A stretch of 64,000 bases of DNA, taken from contig NC_063448.1 in assembly GCF_020379485.1 (NCBI RefSeq), forward strand, positions 45,951,218-46,015,217, in the 5' to 3' direction. Both the position numbers and the translations under genes were made by a program. Below the pieces are notes generated by a model that had not been told where the DNA came from, did not search any database, and worked only from the letters and a program-made list of their open reading frames with translations. Origin of the DNA: Brassica napus. Its lineage: Eukaryota; Streptophyta; Magnoliopsida; Brassicales; Brassicaceae. Shown in pieces: positions 45,747-56,166 of this stretch; positions within the stretch are counted from its first letter, which is position 1, and each line of letters opens with the position of its first letter.

Positions 45747-48241
45747 ATGGATCATCCGAAAGAAGGTTCCGGGGAATCCGGGATGCCTCCCTCTGCTTCT
45801 GGAGCTAAACTACTGAAAGTTAAGCAAGAAGTCGGAGCCAAGATGAGGAAGGGGAAAAAGACAGCCAGGGAGGCAATCGCGACCAGAGTTTCTAAACGGA
45901 AGAAGAAAGACGATTCTAGTGGGAGCAGTCCTCACTCGCCTTCGTTGCTGAAAAATCAAGACGTGGTTAACCTCATGGTTCAAGCTCTCGGCCAAAAGGA
46001 GCTTGGCCGTGCCTGTAATTCCGACGAAACCCCCGAGACCGCTCCGGAGGGTTGGTTCTGTTGCCATGAGAAGTACATCTCCAAGTCTCACTTGAGATTT
46101 CCTCTTCCGACCCTACTGCTTGATCTACTAGATCATTATCAGTTAGCCCTTTCCCAACTCTGTCCCTCGGTTATCCGGGTGATAAACGGCTTTATCACTA
46201 GGTCCAAAGAGGAGGGGGTTAGCGTCGGTCTTACCGAACTTATGAGCCTCTTTTCCCTGAAGGAAAGCGCCTCTAAGGAGGGTGGTACCGGGACCTACTA
46301 CCTCCCTAGTCGTCCCAATCATGTTATCTTCAGGTTCTCTAGTAGTGATGATGACTGGAGGAAGAAGTATTTTTACGTTAAAGTTGATCCTTCGACGGTT
46401 CCTGTGGGTCGGAACCTTAGGGTCACTTGGACTAATCCATCTGGTTAGGAATTCTAGGGATATGCTTTTTCCGTTTTATTCATTTATGGCCGAGTAACCT
46501 TTTTGCTCTGATTTACTTGCAGAAATCGAAGATCCTCCGAAGCTCTCTACCAAGCTCACCAGGGCTCTATACCGCAAGTTGCAGCAGAGTCCCTGTACCT
46601 GGGTAGCCTACACCACTTCTCGAATAAGTGCAGCCAGATTCCCAGATACCTACAACGCCTCTTTCCAAGATCCCATTCCTGCTGAGAACCTTGAGAGTGA
46701 GTTCTTGTCCGAACCTTTTCAATGATTTTATCGCTTTGAAGTTTTTAAACTTAAGGATTTCCATTGTTCCAGTTTCGGCAGGCGATTCGGTTGTATCGAT
46801 CTCAACTGGTGCTAGTGCTTCGGGAACTGAAAAGTCTCAGCCAGGTGACATGACTCTGCGACCATCATTCCGTTCTAGGGGTAACCCCTCTAAAGCTGCC
46901 AGTGCTTCTCGTGGAAGCGACAGGAACCAAGGAGGATCGTTCCTTATCTCAATGAAGGAAGTTTTGGACGACGGAGGATCCAAACCTGTTGTCGAGACTA
47001 CTCCAACTGAGGTTGTAGCTCAGGATGCTGCTCCTCTCCCTGAGGTCCAGGTGCCGGAGGCTGACTACCAGGCTCCGAAGGGTACCTCTGAGGTCGAGCC
47101 GTCGAGACACAAGAGGCCCAGGACCGATCAGGGCGGAGCTCCCACCCGTTCTTCTTCCTCGTCCTCTAGAGGAGGGACTGTTGGGTGGAGCTTTACCCAT
47201 TCGAAGCCTGGGTCGATCCTGGACGACTCTTGGGGCCTAGCTGCGATAATGAGGCACCTGAAGAGCGTGGGATGTCCCCTTCCAGCGCTCAAGGACCTGA
47301 CTAACCGAGATGAGTATCTCGATATTGCCCACTGTATGGGTCAGGTACGTGATCTCTATCTGTTCTTTGTTTACATTCTTTGGAGACGATGATATATATA
47401 TATTTTTTTGGATTTATTGCAGTTGGCTGGGGCTGTTAACAGGGCCCAGCTCAGGTTTGAGAATGCTCTGTGTGCTGCCCCCAATGCTGGTGAACTTGCT
47501 GAGGTTACCGAGATGGTTAAGGCAGCCAAAGCCGATCTTGACCAAGCCCGGGTTCGAATTTCTGAACTCGAAGCCGAAGTGACGAGGCTAGGCTCGAAGG
47601 CCGATGCTCAGCAAGGAGAGATCGAGAGTCAAAAGCTCGATATCCAGGTGAAGAGCAGGAGGATCAATGATTTGGAGGCTGCTCGAAAGATAGCTGAGCA
47701 TCAAGTACGTGAGCTCATTGCCTCATCCCAGGATAGCCAGAAGAACAAGGAAGCTGAAGTCAAGCTGGCTGTCAGGGAAGGGAAGAAAGAAGTCGCCGAA
47801 GCTTACGGCAAGATCCTGGTCTGTGTTAAGGAGAAGTTTGCTAGGAAGAAAGATGAGGTCAACGCCTTGGTGTACGCTCAGGAGCTCCAAGCTAATGCCG
47901 ACCTCTTGAAGGATATGCTGAACAACAAGATCCAAAGCGTTGAAGAGGAGTACAACCAATTGGTGGCCTTATTACCAGAAGCGACAACTGCGTATGAGAA
48001 GGCTCAAGTCTCTGACTTCTCGGTCAGCAAGCTTCCTCTTCCCCAGATCTCGGAGAGTTCAGGTACTTTCGAGATTAACATGTTTAATCCATCCTTTTCT
48101 GGGGAGTATGGCTCTAATTTGGGTTTGATGGCTCCTGACTTAGCTCCAGTCGAGGCAGCAATAGGAGGTGATGGCAATGTGGTCGATGAGGGAGTTCCTG
48201 CCGGTGCTGGTGATCCGATTCAGGAAGAGAAGGAAGATTGA
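45747..48241 (+). CDS. Antisense ORF of Tat-type gypsy element (Transposase_28-like plus coiled coil)
   Basis: Exons 45747-46443, 46523-46696, 46773-47344 and 47423-48241 join in phase through GT-AG introns to give 753 residues without a stop. After a Lys-rich N-terminus (KMRKGKKTAR), residues 95-230 resemble the plant 'putative gypsy type transposon' family (Pfam Transposase_28): KSHLRFPLPTLLLDLLDHY, VIRVINGFI, RPNHVIFRFSSSDDDWRKKY. The middle is Ser/Pro-rich with a basic stretch (RHKRPRTDQ). The last exon is a long Glu/Ala/Lys-rich coiled coil with an acidic tail (IQEEKED). It is opposite in strand to gag and pol and lies between pol and the 3' LTR, as described for antisense ORFs in Tat elements. 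Its molecular role is unknown. Element 2 carries a broken copy. Confidence 0.85.
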
Positions 48242-48729
48242 GAGCTACGGCTCTTTTAGCTTTATGTTTTGTGTTTTTAAGACTTCGGCCTAAGGGCTTT
48301 GTTTCGTTATGCATTATGACTTAGTGCCTGAGGAGGCCTTTAAACCTTAACACTTGCTGGATTTCAATAGCCTGGGGAGGCTTTTAAACCCTTTCTTATG
48401 TTTAAATCGTGGCTATTATTTCTGTTTTAAGTTTTTGAACTTAACCTCGTTTCATTTAATCATAGTGATTGCGAATCTCAGATGAGTTGTGTGCTGTCAT
48501 CGTTGAGTCGGATTAGGACCTTTAGTCTTAATTTATGATAAGCATTTAGCTTAATGGATATTCGGTCGTGATAACCTTAAAGAGAAGTTCTTGATTTTAG
48601 CTCGGGGACCTGAGTCCGATTCGAAAGGTTCTGGGACCTGGTTGTTCAGGTTCGTAGGAACCTGGATTTAGATTCATAGGGACCTGAGTTAATTCGAAGG
48701 ACTTCGAGGCCTTTGAAGTTTAACGGATG

Positions 48730-48960
48730 GAATTGAGGAATTTCGGGATTTTCCTGATTCTTTAGGATTTTAAGACCTTTCGATTTTGATAAGGGTTTCA
48801 AGACCTTTGGTTTTGATTAGGATTTTAGGACCTGGTTGATTGTTAAGGATTTTAGGACCTTGCTGATTGTTAAGGATTTTAAGACCTTAGTTTATGTTAA
48901 GGATTTTAAGACCTTTGGGTGTATTAAGGATTTTAAGACCTTAGGTTCAGGTTTTCAGGG
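48730..48960 (+). repeat. 27-bp tandem repeats, about 7 units
   Basis: Units on AAGGATTTTAAGACCTT with variable 10-12 bp linkers (TTGCTGATTGTT, TTAGTTTATGTT, TTTGGGTGTATT). They lie between the antisense gene and the 3' end of pol. Element 2 has three more units at 63560-63840. Confidence 0.9.
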
Positions 48961-49270
48961 ACCTGAATGTATTCGAGATTGTTGAGCTTAGGTCCCGATT
49001 TAGGGGGACCTAAATTTTCTTGGAGGGTTTTAAGACCTTTGATGTTTATGAAACTGAATCAATCGTTTTATTAATATCAGATATCAGAGAATACATGATT
49101 CAGATTATTTACACAGTAACTATTTTTAGGCTAAGTGTTCTTGGTAACACCTGCCCCTTTGGCTTAGGTGAGGAGGTTGGTGAGAAGAGGTTGGGGCTGC
49201 ACTCATGACGGAGTTGCCTACGTACCCAGTCAAGGGATCAAGCCAAACGTAGTTCAGGGGTTTTAGGTAC

Positions 49271-52200
49271 CTAATGATAGTATCTTTTGAGGTTCGTGGC
49301 ATTCCACGATCGGATTTCAGGTACCCCGGTTCGTACCTTCTGGAGTTTGTAAACTCCGGGTCGTACTATGTGGATAATTCGGTAGGGTCCTTCCCAGTTG
49401 GTTCCTAACTTTCCAGCTCCCGGTTCCTTTGTTCCTTCGAACACTTTCCTAAGCACTAGGTCCCCTACGGCGAACTGTCGGGGCCTTACTTTGGAATTGT
49501 AGTGTCGTGCCATTGCTTGCTGATAATTTTGAATGCGAAGCAAGGCTTGGTCTCGTCTTTCCTCGATCAAGTCGAGGCTATCCATCAGGAGCTGGTTATT
49601 AGCTGCGGGATTTGAGGTGCAGAGCTCCCGTCTGAGGCTACCTGCGGTGGTTTCTGCTGGGACGACAGCTTCCATCCCATAAGCTAAGGAGAAGGGAGTT
49701 TCCTCTGTAGCTTTTCGTGGGGTGGTTCGGCAGGCCCATAGTACTTCGGGTAGTTTTTCCGACCAAAGCTCCTTTTGGGCTCCTAGGCGTTTCTTGAGGT
49801 TTGCTAAAACTGATTTGTTGGCAGCCTCCGCCTGTCCGTTCCCTTGAGGTCGCCGAGGTGATGAGAAGGTGAGGCGGATGTTCCATTTATCGCAGAAACT
49901 TTTGAAGTCGTGGGATATGAACTGTCCTCCATTGTCGGTTACGATTTCGTATGGGACGCCATGCCTGCATACGATGTTTTTCCAAACAAATCCTTCGACC
50001 TCGAATCTGTTTATTTGTTGGAAAGCTTCAGCTTCAATCCATTTCGTGAAGTAGTCGGTTAGGACCAGGAGGTTTAGTAACTTCTTTCCTTTCCCTGAAG
50101 GTACTAATGGACCTATAATGTCCATAGACCACCTCATGAATGGGTAGGGAGCTGATATGTTAGACAGCTTTTCCGCTGGTTGGTGTATGATCGGTGCATG
50201 CCTTTGGCATTTGTCGCACGATGAGGAGTAGACCTCACAATCTGCGATAATGGTAGGCCAGAAGTAGCCTTGTCTTTTTATTCGGATGGCTAAGGCTCTG
50301 CCTCCGGAATGGTTTCCACAGGAACCGTCGTGCATTTCCTTCATGAGTTTCATAGCTACTAGGCCGTGAACGCATTTTAGGTAAGGTCCGGAGACACTTC
50401 GTTTGTGGAGGGCTGACTCGATTATACAGTATCTTGCTGCTAAAGCTTTGAGTTTTCGAGCCTCCCACTTGTTGGGTGGAATTTTTCCCTCTAGGATGTA
50501 ATCCATGATCGGTATTCTCCAGTCTTCTCTCCCTACAACTTTGTTGTGAAGAGAGGAGGGAGATTCCTGTTCGGGACCTGGTGCCGTGGTGCCCCCGGAG
50601 ATATTCGTTGGAGTAGGTTCTGGGTTCTGAGGAATATCTCCAATTTCCTCGTTATCCCCTGTGGTTTGTGTAGCGTTCCTAGATGCGTTTTTAAGAGCGG
50701 TGCGGCTTCTTGTTTGGACTTTATAGACAAGTGGCTCCGAGGTCTGGATGGTGCCCCCGGAGGTACTCGTAGAGTTAGGCTCTAGGGAGTCTGAACTTCG
50801 GTGAGTACCTTCACTTTTGTCGTTGTTTTCCGGGTTCTGGGTTGCTTTCCTGGAGGTGTGCTTTCTAAAGCTGCGTGTTCTAGTTTTCGGGAACCAGAAT
50901 GTCGTGAAAACTTGGGTAGCTACCGTCGGGAGGCTGTTATCCTCTATTTTTTCCTTTGGTTTGCTATCCATCTCAGCCTTGGTAGCTATGTCGATACTTG
51001 GCTTCTCGATTCCTTCCACGGGTATAATTCGTTTTACGAGAGGGTCGGATGTGGAAGCTAATGCGGCGAGCGCGTCTGCTGAGGAGTTCTCCCCTCGTGG
51101 GATCCTCGTTAGCTCGAACTTGTCAAACTGCTTTGTGAGGTTTAGGACGACCTCGAGGTATGCCCCCATTCTTTCGTCCCTTGTTTCGTATTCCCCGTGA
51201 AACTGGCTAGCTACCAGCTGCGAGTCGCTGTAGGCGTTTAGCTCCCGAATTCCGAGGCTCAGGGCGAGCTTTAATCCAGCGATTAGTGCTTCGTACTCGG
51301 CCTCGTTGTTGGAAGCGTTAAATCCAAGTCTATAGGATTGTTCGATGGTTTCTCCGGCTGAGGAGGTTAGTCTTAAACCGACACCGGAGCCTTGCCTTGA
51401 CGAGGCTCCGTCCACGTATAGGCTCCATTTCGGAACCTCTGTTTCCTGGTCTAGATGTTCGGATGCTAGCTCAATAACGAAATCGGCGAGGACCTGAGCT
51501 TTTGCTGCTGCTCGGGGTCTGTACTCGATGTCGTACTCGCTGAGCTCTATAGCCCATTTTGCTAATCGTCCGGATTGGCTAGGGCTATGCAGAATCGTCC
51601 GTAATGGTTGTGAGGTCATTACGATGATCGAGTGCGATTGGAAATAAGGTCGCAGCTTCCTGGCAGCTGTCACGACTGCTAGGGCTAGTTTTTCCATGGT
51701 GGGATATCTCGTCTCGGCGTCTATTAAGCTTTTGCTAGTATAATAGACAGGTCTCTGTTCGTTTTGTTCCTCTCGTACTAGCACTCCGCTGACTGCAGCT
51801 GCCGACACGGCGAGGTACAGGTACAGTGGTTCTCCTACTACAGGTTTGGATAGTATCGGAGGTTCCGAGAGGTAAGCCTTCAGCTGTTTGAAGGCTTCTT
51901 CGCACTTTTCATCCCATAAGAACTTCTTATTATTTTTCAGAAGTTTATAGAATGGAAGGCATTTATCGGTGGACCTGGAGATGAATCGATTTAGTGCTGC
52001 GATCCGTCCGGTCAATCTTTGTACCTCTCTGGTCGTTTTAGGTGATGGCATTTCCAGGAATGTCGCTATTTGTTTCGGGTTGGCTTCGATGCCTCTTTCG
52101 GTTACGAGGTAACCTAGGAATTCGCCGGAAGGTACTCCGAAGGTACACTTAGCTGGGTTTAGCTTCATGTCGTATTTGTTGAGGATTTCGAAACATTCTC

Positions 52201-52951
52201 TTAGATGGGAGATGTGGTCCTCCCCCTTTGAGGATTTGACTAACATGTCGTCGATGTAGACTTCCATGGTTTTTCCGAGTTGTCCAGCGAACATTTTATT
52301 TACTAACCTTTGATAGGTAGCTCCCGCGTTTTTCAAACCAAACGGCATGACCTTGTAACAATAGGTTCCTCGTTCAGTTATGAATGCGGTTTTCTCTTGA
52401 TCCTCAGGATCCATCATAATCTGGTTATATCCTGAAAAGGCATCCATAAAGGACAAGAGCTGGTGTCCAGCCGTTGCTTCGACCAAACGATCGATATGAG
52501 GTAACGGGAAGCTGTCCTTAGGACAGGCTTTGTTTAAATCGGTGAAGTCTACACAGATTCTCCATTTCCCATTCTTCTTTTTTACTACCACTGGGTTAGC
52601 TAGCCAATCGGGGTATTGTACCTCTCGGATGGACCCGGCCTTTGTTAGTCGATCGACCTCGTCGTTGACAGCTTGGGCTTTTTCTAGACCTAGCTTACGA
52701 CGTTTCTGTTTGATCGGTTTAAAAGTAGGGTCTACATTGAGCTTATGAGTGGTGACATTTGCATCTATGCCTTTCATGTCGCTGGTGGTCCATGCAAAGG
52801 TTTTGATATTCTGTTTTAGGAATTCGACGAGCTCCTTTTTGGTTTCGAGAGGTAGCTCGGATCCGATGCTCACCTGTTTCTCAGGATTTGAGTCGTCGAT
52901 GCTAACTTTTTCGGTGAGGTTCTTAGGGGGACCTCGGATATTTCGTTGCAT
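49271..52951 (-). CDS. Gypsy pol polyprotein: RT, RNase H, archaeal-type RNase H, integrase
   Basis: 1226 codons counted from the ATG, open upstream to the gag stop in the same frame. Reverse transcriptase covers about residues 75-280 with YIDD at 232-235. The connection-type RNase H follows (about 365-490). A second, archaeal-type RNase H covers about 508-635 (YVDGASS, NNEAEYEAL, YSDSQLV, SADALA). Residues 640-805 are a low-complexity tether with an internal duplication. Integrase has a zinc-binding H2C2 set (H874, H881, C912, C915) and the DDE triad at about D944, D1006 and E1042, and ends KLQKVRTGVPEIRSW. The products copy element RNA into DNA and insert it. All catalytic motifs are present. 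The ATG is probably not the natural start, since the frame is joined to gag through a UAG. Confidence 0.95.
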   Translation of the reverse strand: MQRNIRGPPKNLTEKVSIDDSNPEKQVSIGSELPLETKKELVEFLKQNIKTFAWTTSDMKGIDANVTTHKLNVDPTFKPIKQKRRKLGLEKAQAVNDEVDRLTKAGSIREVQYPDWLANPVVVKKKNGKWRICVDFTDLNKACPKDSFPLPHIDRLVEATAGHQLLSFMDAFSGYNQIMMDPEDQEKTAFITERGTYCYKVMPFGLKNAGATYQRLVNKMFAGQLGKTMEVYIDDMLVKSSKGEDHISHLRECFEILNKYDMKLNPAKCTFGVPSGEFLGYLVTERGIEANPKQIATFLEMPSPKTTREVQRLTGRIAALNRFISRSTDKCLPFYKLLKNNKKFLWDEKCEEAFKQLKAYLSEPPILSKPVVGEPLYLYLAVSAAAVSGVLVREEQNEQRPVYYTSKSLIDAETRYPTMEKLALAVVTAARKLRPYFQSHSIIVMTSQPLRTILHSPSQSGRLAKWAIELSEYDIEYRPRAAAKAQVLADFVIELASEHLDQETEVPKWSLYVDGASSRQGSGVGLRLTSSAGETIEQSYRLGFNASNNEAEYEALIAGLKLALSLGIRELNAYSDSQLVASQFHGEYETRDERMGAYLEVVLNLTKQFDKFELTRIPRGENSSADALAALASTSDPLVKRIIPVEGIEKPSIDIATKAEMDSKPKEKIEDNSLPTVATQVFTTFWFPKTRTRSFRKHTSRKATQNPENNDKSEGTHRSSDSLEPNSTSTSGGTIQTSEPLVYKVQTRSRTALKNASRNATQTTGDNEEIGDIPQNPEPTPTNISGGTTAPGPEQESPSSLHNKVVGREDWRIPIMDYILEGKIPPNKWEARKLKALAARYCIIESALHKRSVSGPYLKCVHGLVAMKLMKEMHDGSCGNHSGGRALAIRIKRQGYFWPTIIADCEVYSSSCDKCQRHAPIIHQPAEKLSNISAPYPFMRWSMDIIGPLVPSGKGKKLLNLLVLTDYFTKWIEAEAFQQINRFEVEGFVWKNIVCRHGVPYEIVTDNGGQFISHDFKSFCDKWNIRLTFSSPRRPQGNGQAEAANKSVLANLKKRLGAQKELWSEKLPEVLWACRTTPRKATEETPFSLAYGMEAVVPAETTAGSLRRELCTSNPAANNQLLMDSLDLIEERRDQALLRIQNYQQAMARHYNSKVRPRQFAVGDLVLRKVFEGTKEPGAGKLGTNWEGPYRIIHIVRPGVYKLQKVRTGVPEIRSWNATNLKRYYH

Positions 52952-52972
52952 TTCGCGACTCTCCTGGATCTG

Positions 52973-52981
52973 TAATTGCTA
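52973..52981 (-). promoter_or_regulatory. Leaky-stop (readthrough) context between gag and pol
   Basis: On the minus strand the gag frame ends CAA TAG CAA TTA, and the pol frame continues in the same frame without another stop. UAG followed by CARYYA is the tobamovirus-type readthrough signal, and CAATTA fits it exactly. Expected outcome: mostly gag-protease with a small amount of gag-pol fusion. Inferred from sequence only. Confidence 0.8.
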
Positions 52982-55609
52982 TTGGGGGGATTCTTTTATG
53001 ATCTCGAATCCTCCCAGGTAACAGATCCTTGAAATCTTTTGGCTACCGTGTATGGTAGCTATTCCGTTGGTTGTTGGAAATTTCACGCATTGGTGATAAG
53101 TTGAAGCTACTGCTTTCATCTTATGAATCCAAGGCCTTCCGAGGATTGCGTGGAAAGGGGATGGTTTGTCGACAACTATGAAGTTGGTCATTTTCATGAC
53201 TCCGCCAGCTATAATTGGGAGCTTAATTGTTCCCAATGAGGTGGCTGTTTCACCTGAGAAACCTACGAGGTTGGATTTCTGGTCGACAATTTCGTAGTCG
53301 TCTATTTCCATTCCCTTTAGTGCGTTGTAGAAAATAAGATCGACGGAGCTTCCGGTGTCGATCATGAGCTTAGGTACCTCGTACCCTGCTATATTTAATG
53401 TTATGACAAGGGCATCGTCATGAGGTCTATCGAGGTCTAATGTCTCACTCTCCCAGAAAGAGATCTTAGTGTTAGACTCAGGCTTGGTCGGTTTGGACTG
53501 AGTGTTTGACACAGCTTTCCGTACGTGACTTTTAATAGAGTTAACGGAGTCTTGACACACATCGGACCCTCCAAGGATGTAATCGATCCTTGAGCCAGGG
53601 CTCGATTGGGGAGGTGGTTTACTCAAGAGGGCCTCGATTTGTAGGCTTTTTCCTTGTGGAAACTTTCCAAGGATCATATCGACTCTCTTTTTGGGAGCTG
53701 GGGGTGGTGAGTCTGTTTCTTTTTCAGGTGACCTCTCGCGTTTTGGAGAGCTATCTCTGGGACCTCTCTTCTGATAAGGTTGTGGCTTTTTGAGGTCCAC
53801 ATCTTTTATTTCTCCGGCTGCGAATTTAGCAGCCAGTTGTCGTTGGAGGTCCCAACATTCTTCGGTTGAATGTCCCTTTCGATCGTGGTAAGAGCAATGT
53901 TTGCTCTCGTCATAACCTTTGGACCAGGGGGCTTTAGCTGTCGCGGCGACAGGTTTTTCTTCCTTGTCTTCCTCGACTACGTAAGAATGTTCTCCCTGGG
54001 TCTGATTATTTCGGGAGCTACCTCTTTTGTGAGGTCCCTTTCCATCGGAGGCTTCGCCTTTCGGGTGACTCTGGGGTTTTCTGTGGAGCTTATCTAATGC
54101 TGCCATTTCCTCCTCCAAGGTAATGTATCTAGAGGCCTTATGGAGGGCGTCATCGATAGTTGGAGGGGGATTTAGCGTTAGCTCCGAGAAGAAACCTGAT
54201 TTATACCAGAGACCTCTCCTAAGAGCCTCAATGGCTACCTGATCGTTGGGATTCGAGAGTTTAGTTCTTACTGCTCTGAACTTTTCGATGTAGACTCGCA
54301 GTGAGTCTCCCAGTCCTTGTCTGATCTTCCAGAGGTCAGCCTCAGACGCTTGTTTCAGGATGTGAGTTGAATATTGCTTCATAAAGGCGTTAGCCAATTG
54401 ATCGAAACTGTCTATAGAGTTCGGCTCGAGGCTGGAGAACCATTCGAGAGCTGTTCCGATCAGGTTTTCGGCAAATGTTCTGCAATATCCTGCATCACAC
54501 TCTTCCTTTGTGAAGTGAGCTTTAACGATAGCTAATCGGAAGGCTCTTAAATAGGCCTTTGGGTCTGCGTTCCCATCGTATTCAGGAATCTTAATTTTTC
54601 GAGTATCTCTTATGTAAGAGTTGGCAATTCTATCGGTGAACGGAGTTCCACGAGTCTCCTCAATTAAGCTCTCGATTTCGGGAGCTGAGCTCGTTACCTT
54701 GTGAACTTGAGCTCCCAATTTCTGGAGAGCTGCGTGGGTTCGCTCCATGTACCTGCGAATTGCGTCAGGTCCCTCGAAGGGAAGGACATTTGGGTCATTA
54801 TCAGATACTCGGCGAGCAGGTTCCTGGTGAGACCGAGCTCGGTCGTCTTCCCAGCTAGCTGGCGAAATAGGTCGCTCATTGGTCCTTAGGCTCCGAGCGA
54901 GGTTAGTGCGGAGAGCTGCAGGATCAGCATCCGTCCTTTGGTATTCGTCTGTGCTTGGGGTTGAAACCCTAGCTTGAAACACTGAAGCTGATGTTCTGGC
55001 CCCGGACGGTATGTTGGTTCCTGCTCCAGACCCGGAAGGAGGTGGCGGTGGAGGCAAACGGGTGCTCCCACCGGTGTTTCGATCAGGCATGGAGCTAGTT
55101 GTAGCTACATTGCTCCCCATGGTGCTGGTGATAGGAGGGGTAAACGCAGGAGCTGTCCTAGCGCGAGGCGTTTGGAAAGCAGGTTCCTGCCCTTCTGCAC
55201 CTGGGCTATCAGGGGAGAAGTTCAGGCGCTCTCTAGGGAAGGAAGGGTCAGCTAACCGTTCATGGAAAGTGACTCCTCTTCCCTGGTGGACGGACGGTTG
55301 GGTCGTTGCGGATTGAGATCTGGTTATCTCTTCGAACTGTTGCTGCCGTTCGGCTAACTGTTGCACCGTTCGCTCGGTCTCTTGAGCTTTGTCCACTAAC
55401 TGGAGCATCATCCGACGGATCTCAGAAAGCTGATCTTCCGTTTGGTTCGGAGCGGATTGATGCGATGGGTTATTGAGGGCTGAGGACCCAGAGTTGGTCC
55501 CTCCGGAGGCTCTCGGGTTATTTGCCCCCGGAGCAGTGCGATTCGGTGAGCTATTGCTCTGGTTCGATTGATCGGGGTTAGATGGATTCGTTCCGTCTAA
55601 TGGATTCAT
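52979..55609 (-). CDS. Gypsy gag-protease polyprotein
   Basis: 876 residues. The N-terminal third is Asn/Ser/Pro/Gly-rich. A Retrotrans_gag domain lies at about 340-490 (AYLRAFRLAIVKAHF, NLIGTALEWFSSL, ADLWKIRQGLGDSLR). A zinc-knuckle-like CSYHDRKGHSTEEC follows near 565-580. The C-terminal part is a retropepsin-type aspartic protease with DTGSS at about 751-755 and ILGRPW near 822. Gag forms the particle and packages RNA; protease matures it. ATG at 55609 is chosen because it opens the frame 56 bases inside the 5' LTR boundary, directly after the leader. No breaks seen. Confidence 0.94.
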   Translation of the reverse strand: MNPLDGTNPSNPDQSNQSNSSPNRTAPGANNPRASGGTNSGSSALNNPSHQSAPNQTEDQLSEIRRMMLQLVDKAQETERTVQQLAERQQQFEEITRSQSATTQPSVHQGRGVTFHERLADPSFPRERLNFSPDSPGAEGQEPAFQTPRARTAPAFTPPITSTMGSNVATTSSMPDRNTGGSTRLPPPPPPSGSGAGTNIPSGARTSASVFQARVSTPSTDEYQRTDADPAALRTNLARSLRTNERPISPASWEDDRARSHQEPARRVSDNDPNVLPFEGPDAIRRYMERTHAALQKLGAQVHKVTSSAPEIESLIEETRGTPFTDRIANSYIRDTRKIKIPEYDGNADPKAYLRAFRLAIVKAHFTKEECDAGYCRTFAENLIGTALEWFSSLEPNSIDSFDQLANAFMKQYSTHILKQASEADLWKIRQGLGDSLRVYIEKFRAVRTKLSNPNDQVAIEALRRGLWYKSGFFSELTLNPPPTIDDALHKASRYITLEEEMAALDKLHRKPQSHPKGEASDGKGPHKRGSSRNNQTQGEHSYVVEEDKEEKPVAATAKAPWSKGYDESKHCSYHDRKGHSTEECWDLQRQLAAKFAAGEIKDVDLKKPQPYQKRGPRDSSPKRERSPEKETDSPPPAPKKRVDMILGKFPQGKSLQIEALLSKPPPQSSPGSRIDYILGGSDVCQDSVNSIKSHVRKAVSNTQSKPTKPESNTKISFWESETLDLDRPHDDALVITLNIAGYEVPKLMIDTGSSVDLIFYNALKGMEIDDYEIVDQKSNLVGFSGETATSLGTIKLPIIAGGVMKMTNFIVVDKPSPFHAILGRPWIHKMKAVASTYHQCVKFPTTNGIATIHGSQKISRICYLGGFEIIKESPQ

Positions 55610-55644
55610 CCTTTAAGCTTTAGAGAAAGGGATTCGATTATTTG

Positions 55645-55664
55645 TCCCCACAGACGGCGCCAAT
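55645..55664 (-). promoter_or_regulatory. Primer-binding site of gypsy element 1
   Basis: On the minus strand TGGCGCCGTCTGTGGGGA follows the 5' LTR after two to three bases. This sequence is familiar at the same position in plant Tat-type gypsy elements. The priming tRNA was not determined. Confidence 0.75.
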
Positions 55665-56166
55665 TGTGAGAGACAAGGTTTCACTTCTTAGATTTAGGTT
55701 AGGTCAAGAGAGATGAATGAGAATCGTGGGCTGAATCCCGTAAATAAACTTGAAGAATGAATATGATTTTATTGATGAGTTGAAAGATGATGAATACAAA
55801 GGAATGTATCTTGAGATGATTACTAAAGAATACGTAATGCTTTTAATCTAGTACAAAAGTTGATATATGGAAAAGAGATGGCTTGTCTTTTATCTTCTCC
55901 GTCTTTATATAGTCTAGGTTTCGTTGGCAACCCTTCAACTGTTCTCCGAGATATTCGGCTTCAATTACGGAACTCGCTTTAGGCTCCTCTTGACCGAGTC
56001 TCTTAAGGTGTTAGCTCACTTTCTGTCGTGACCTCTGCTATGATGTCTCCCAGGTCCAGTCGTCAGCTCGGCTTTCAGCTCCCTTTGTTATGATGGGCTT
56101 ATCGCAACCCACATGCTAGCTCACGCTTATCGGTACCTCACCTGAGGGTCATATTCGGGTCCAACA
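55665..56166 (-). repeat. 5' LTR of gypsy element 1
   Basis: 502 bp, apparently identical to 44858-45359. The minus-strand TATA box CTATATAAAG is at about 55903-55913, in the right position to start genomic RNA toward gag. Confidence 0.96.

Larger units (their letters stand above)
44858..56166 (-). mobile_element. Complete young Ty3/gypsy (Tat-type) element with antisense gene
   Basis: Two 502-bp LTRs (44858-45359 and 55665-56166) appear identical by eye. The flanking 5-bp repeat CCGCT (44853-44857 and 56167-56171) is exact. In minus-strand order: 5' LTR, primer-binding-like site, gag-protease frame, UAG stop, pol frame, about 1 kb with 27-bp repeats, an antisense four-exon gene (plus strand), purine-rich tract, 3' LTR. 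Every frame is intact, so it is probably autonomous and very recent. The antisense gene and a second, archaeal-type RNase H place it in the Tat branch. It lies in an exon of the CACTA transposase gene. Confidence 0.95.

Noticed and set aside
50545..51200. Plus-strand frames within pol and gag
   Set aside because: Shadows of the intact minus-strand gypsy frames.
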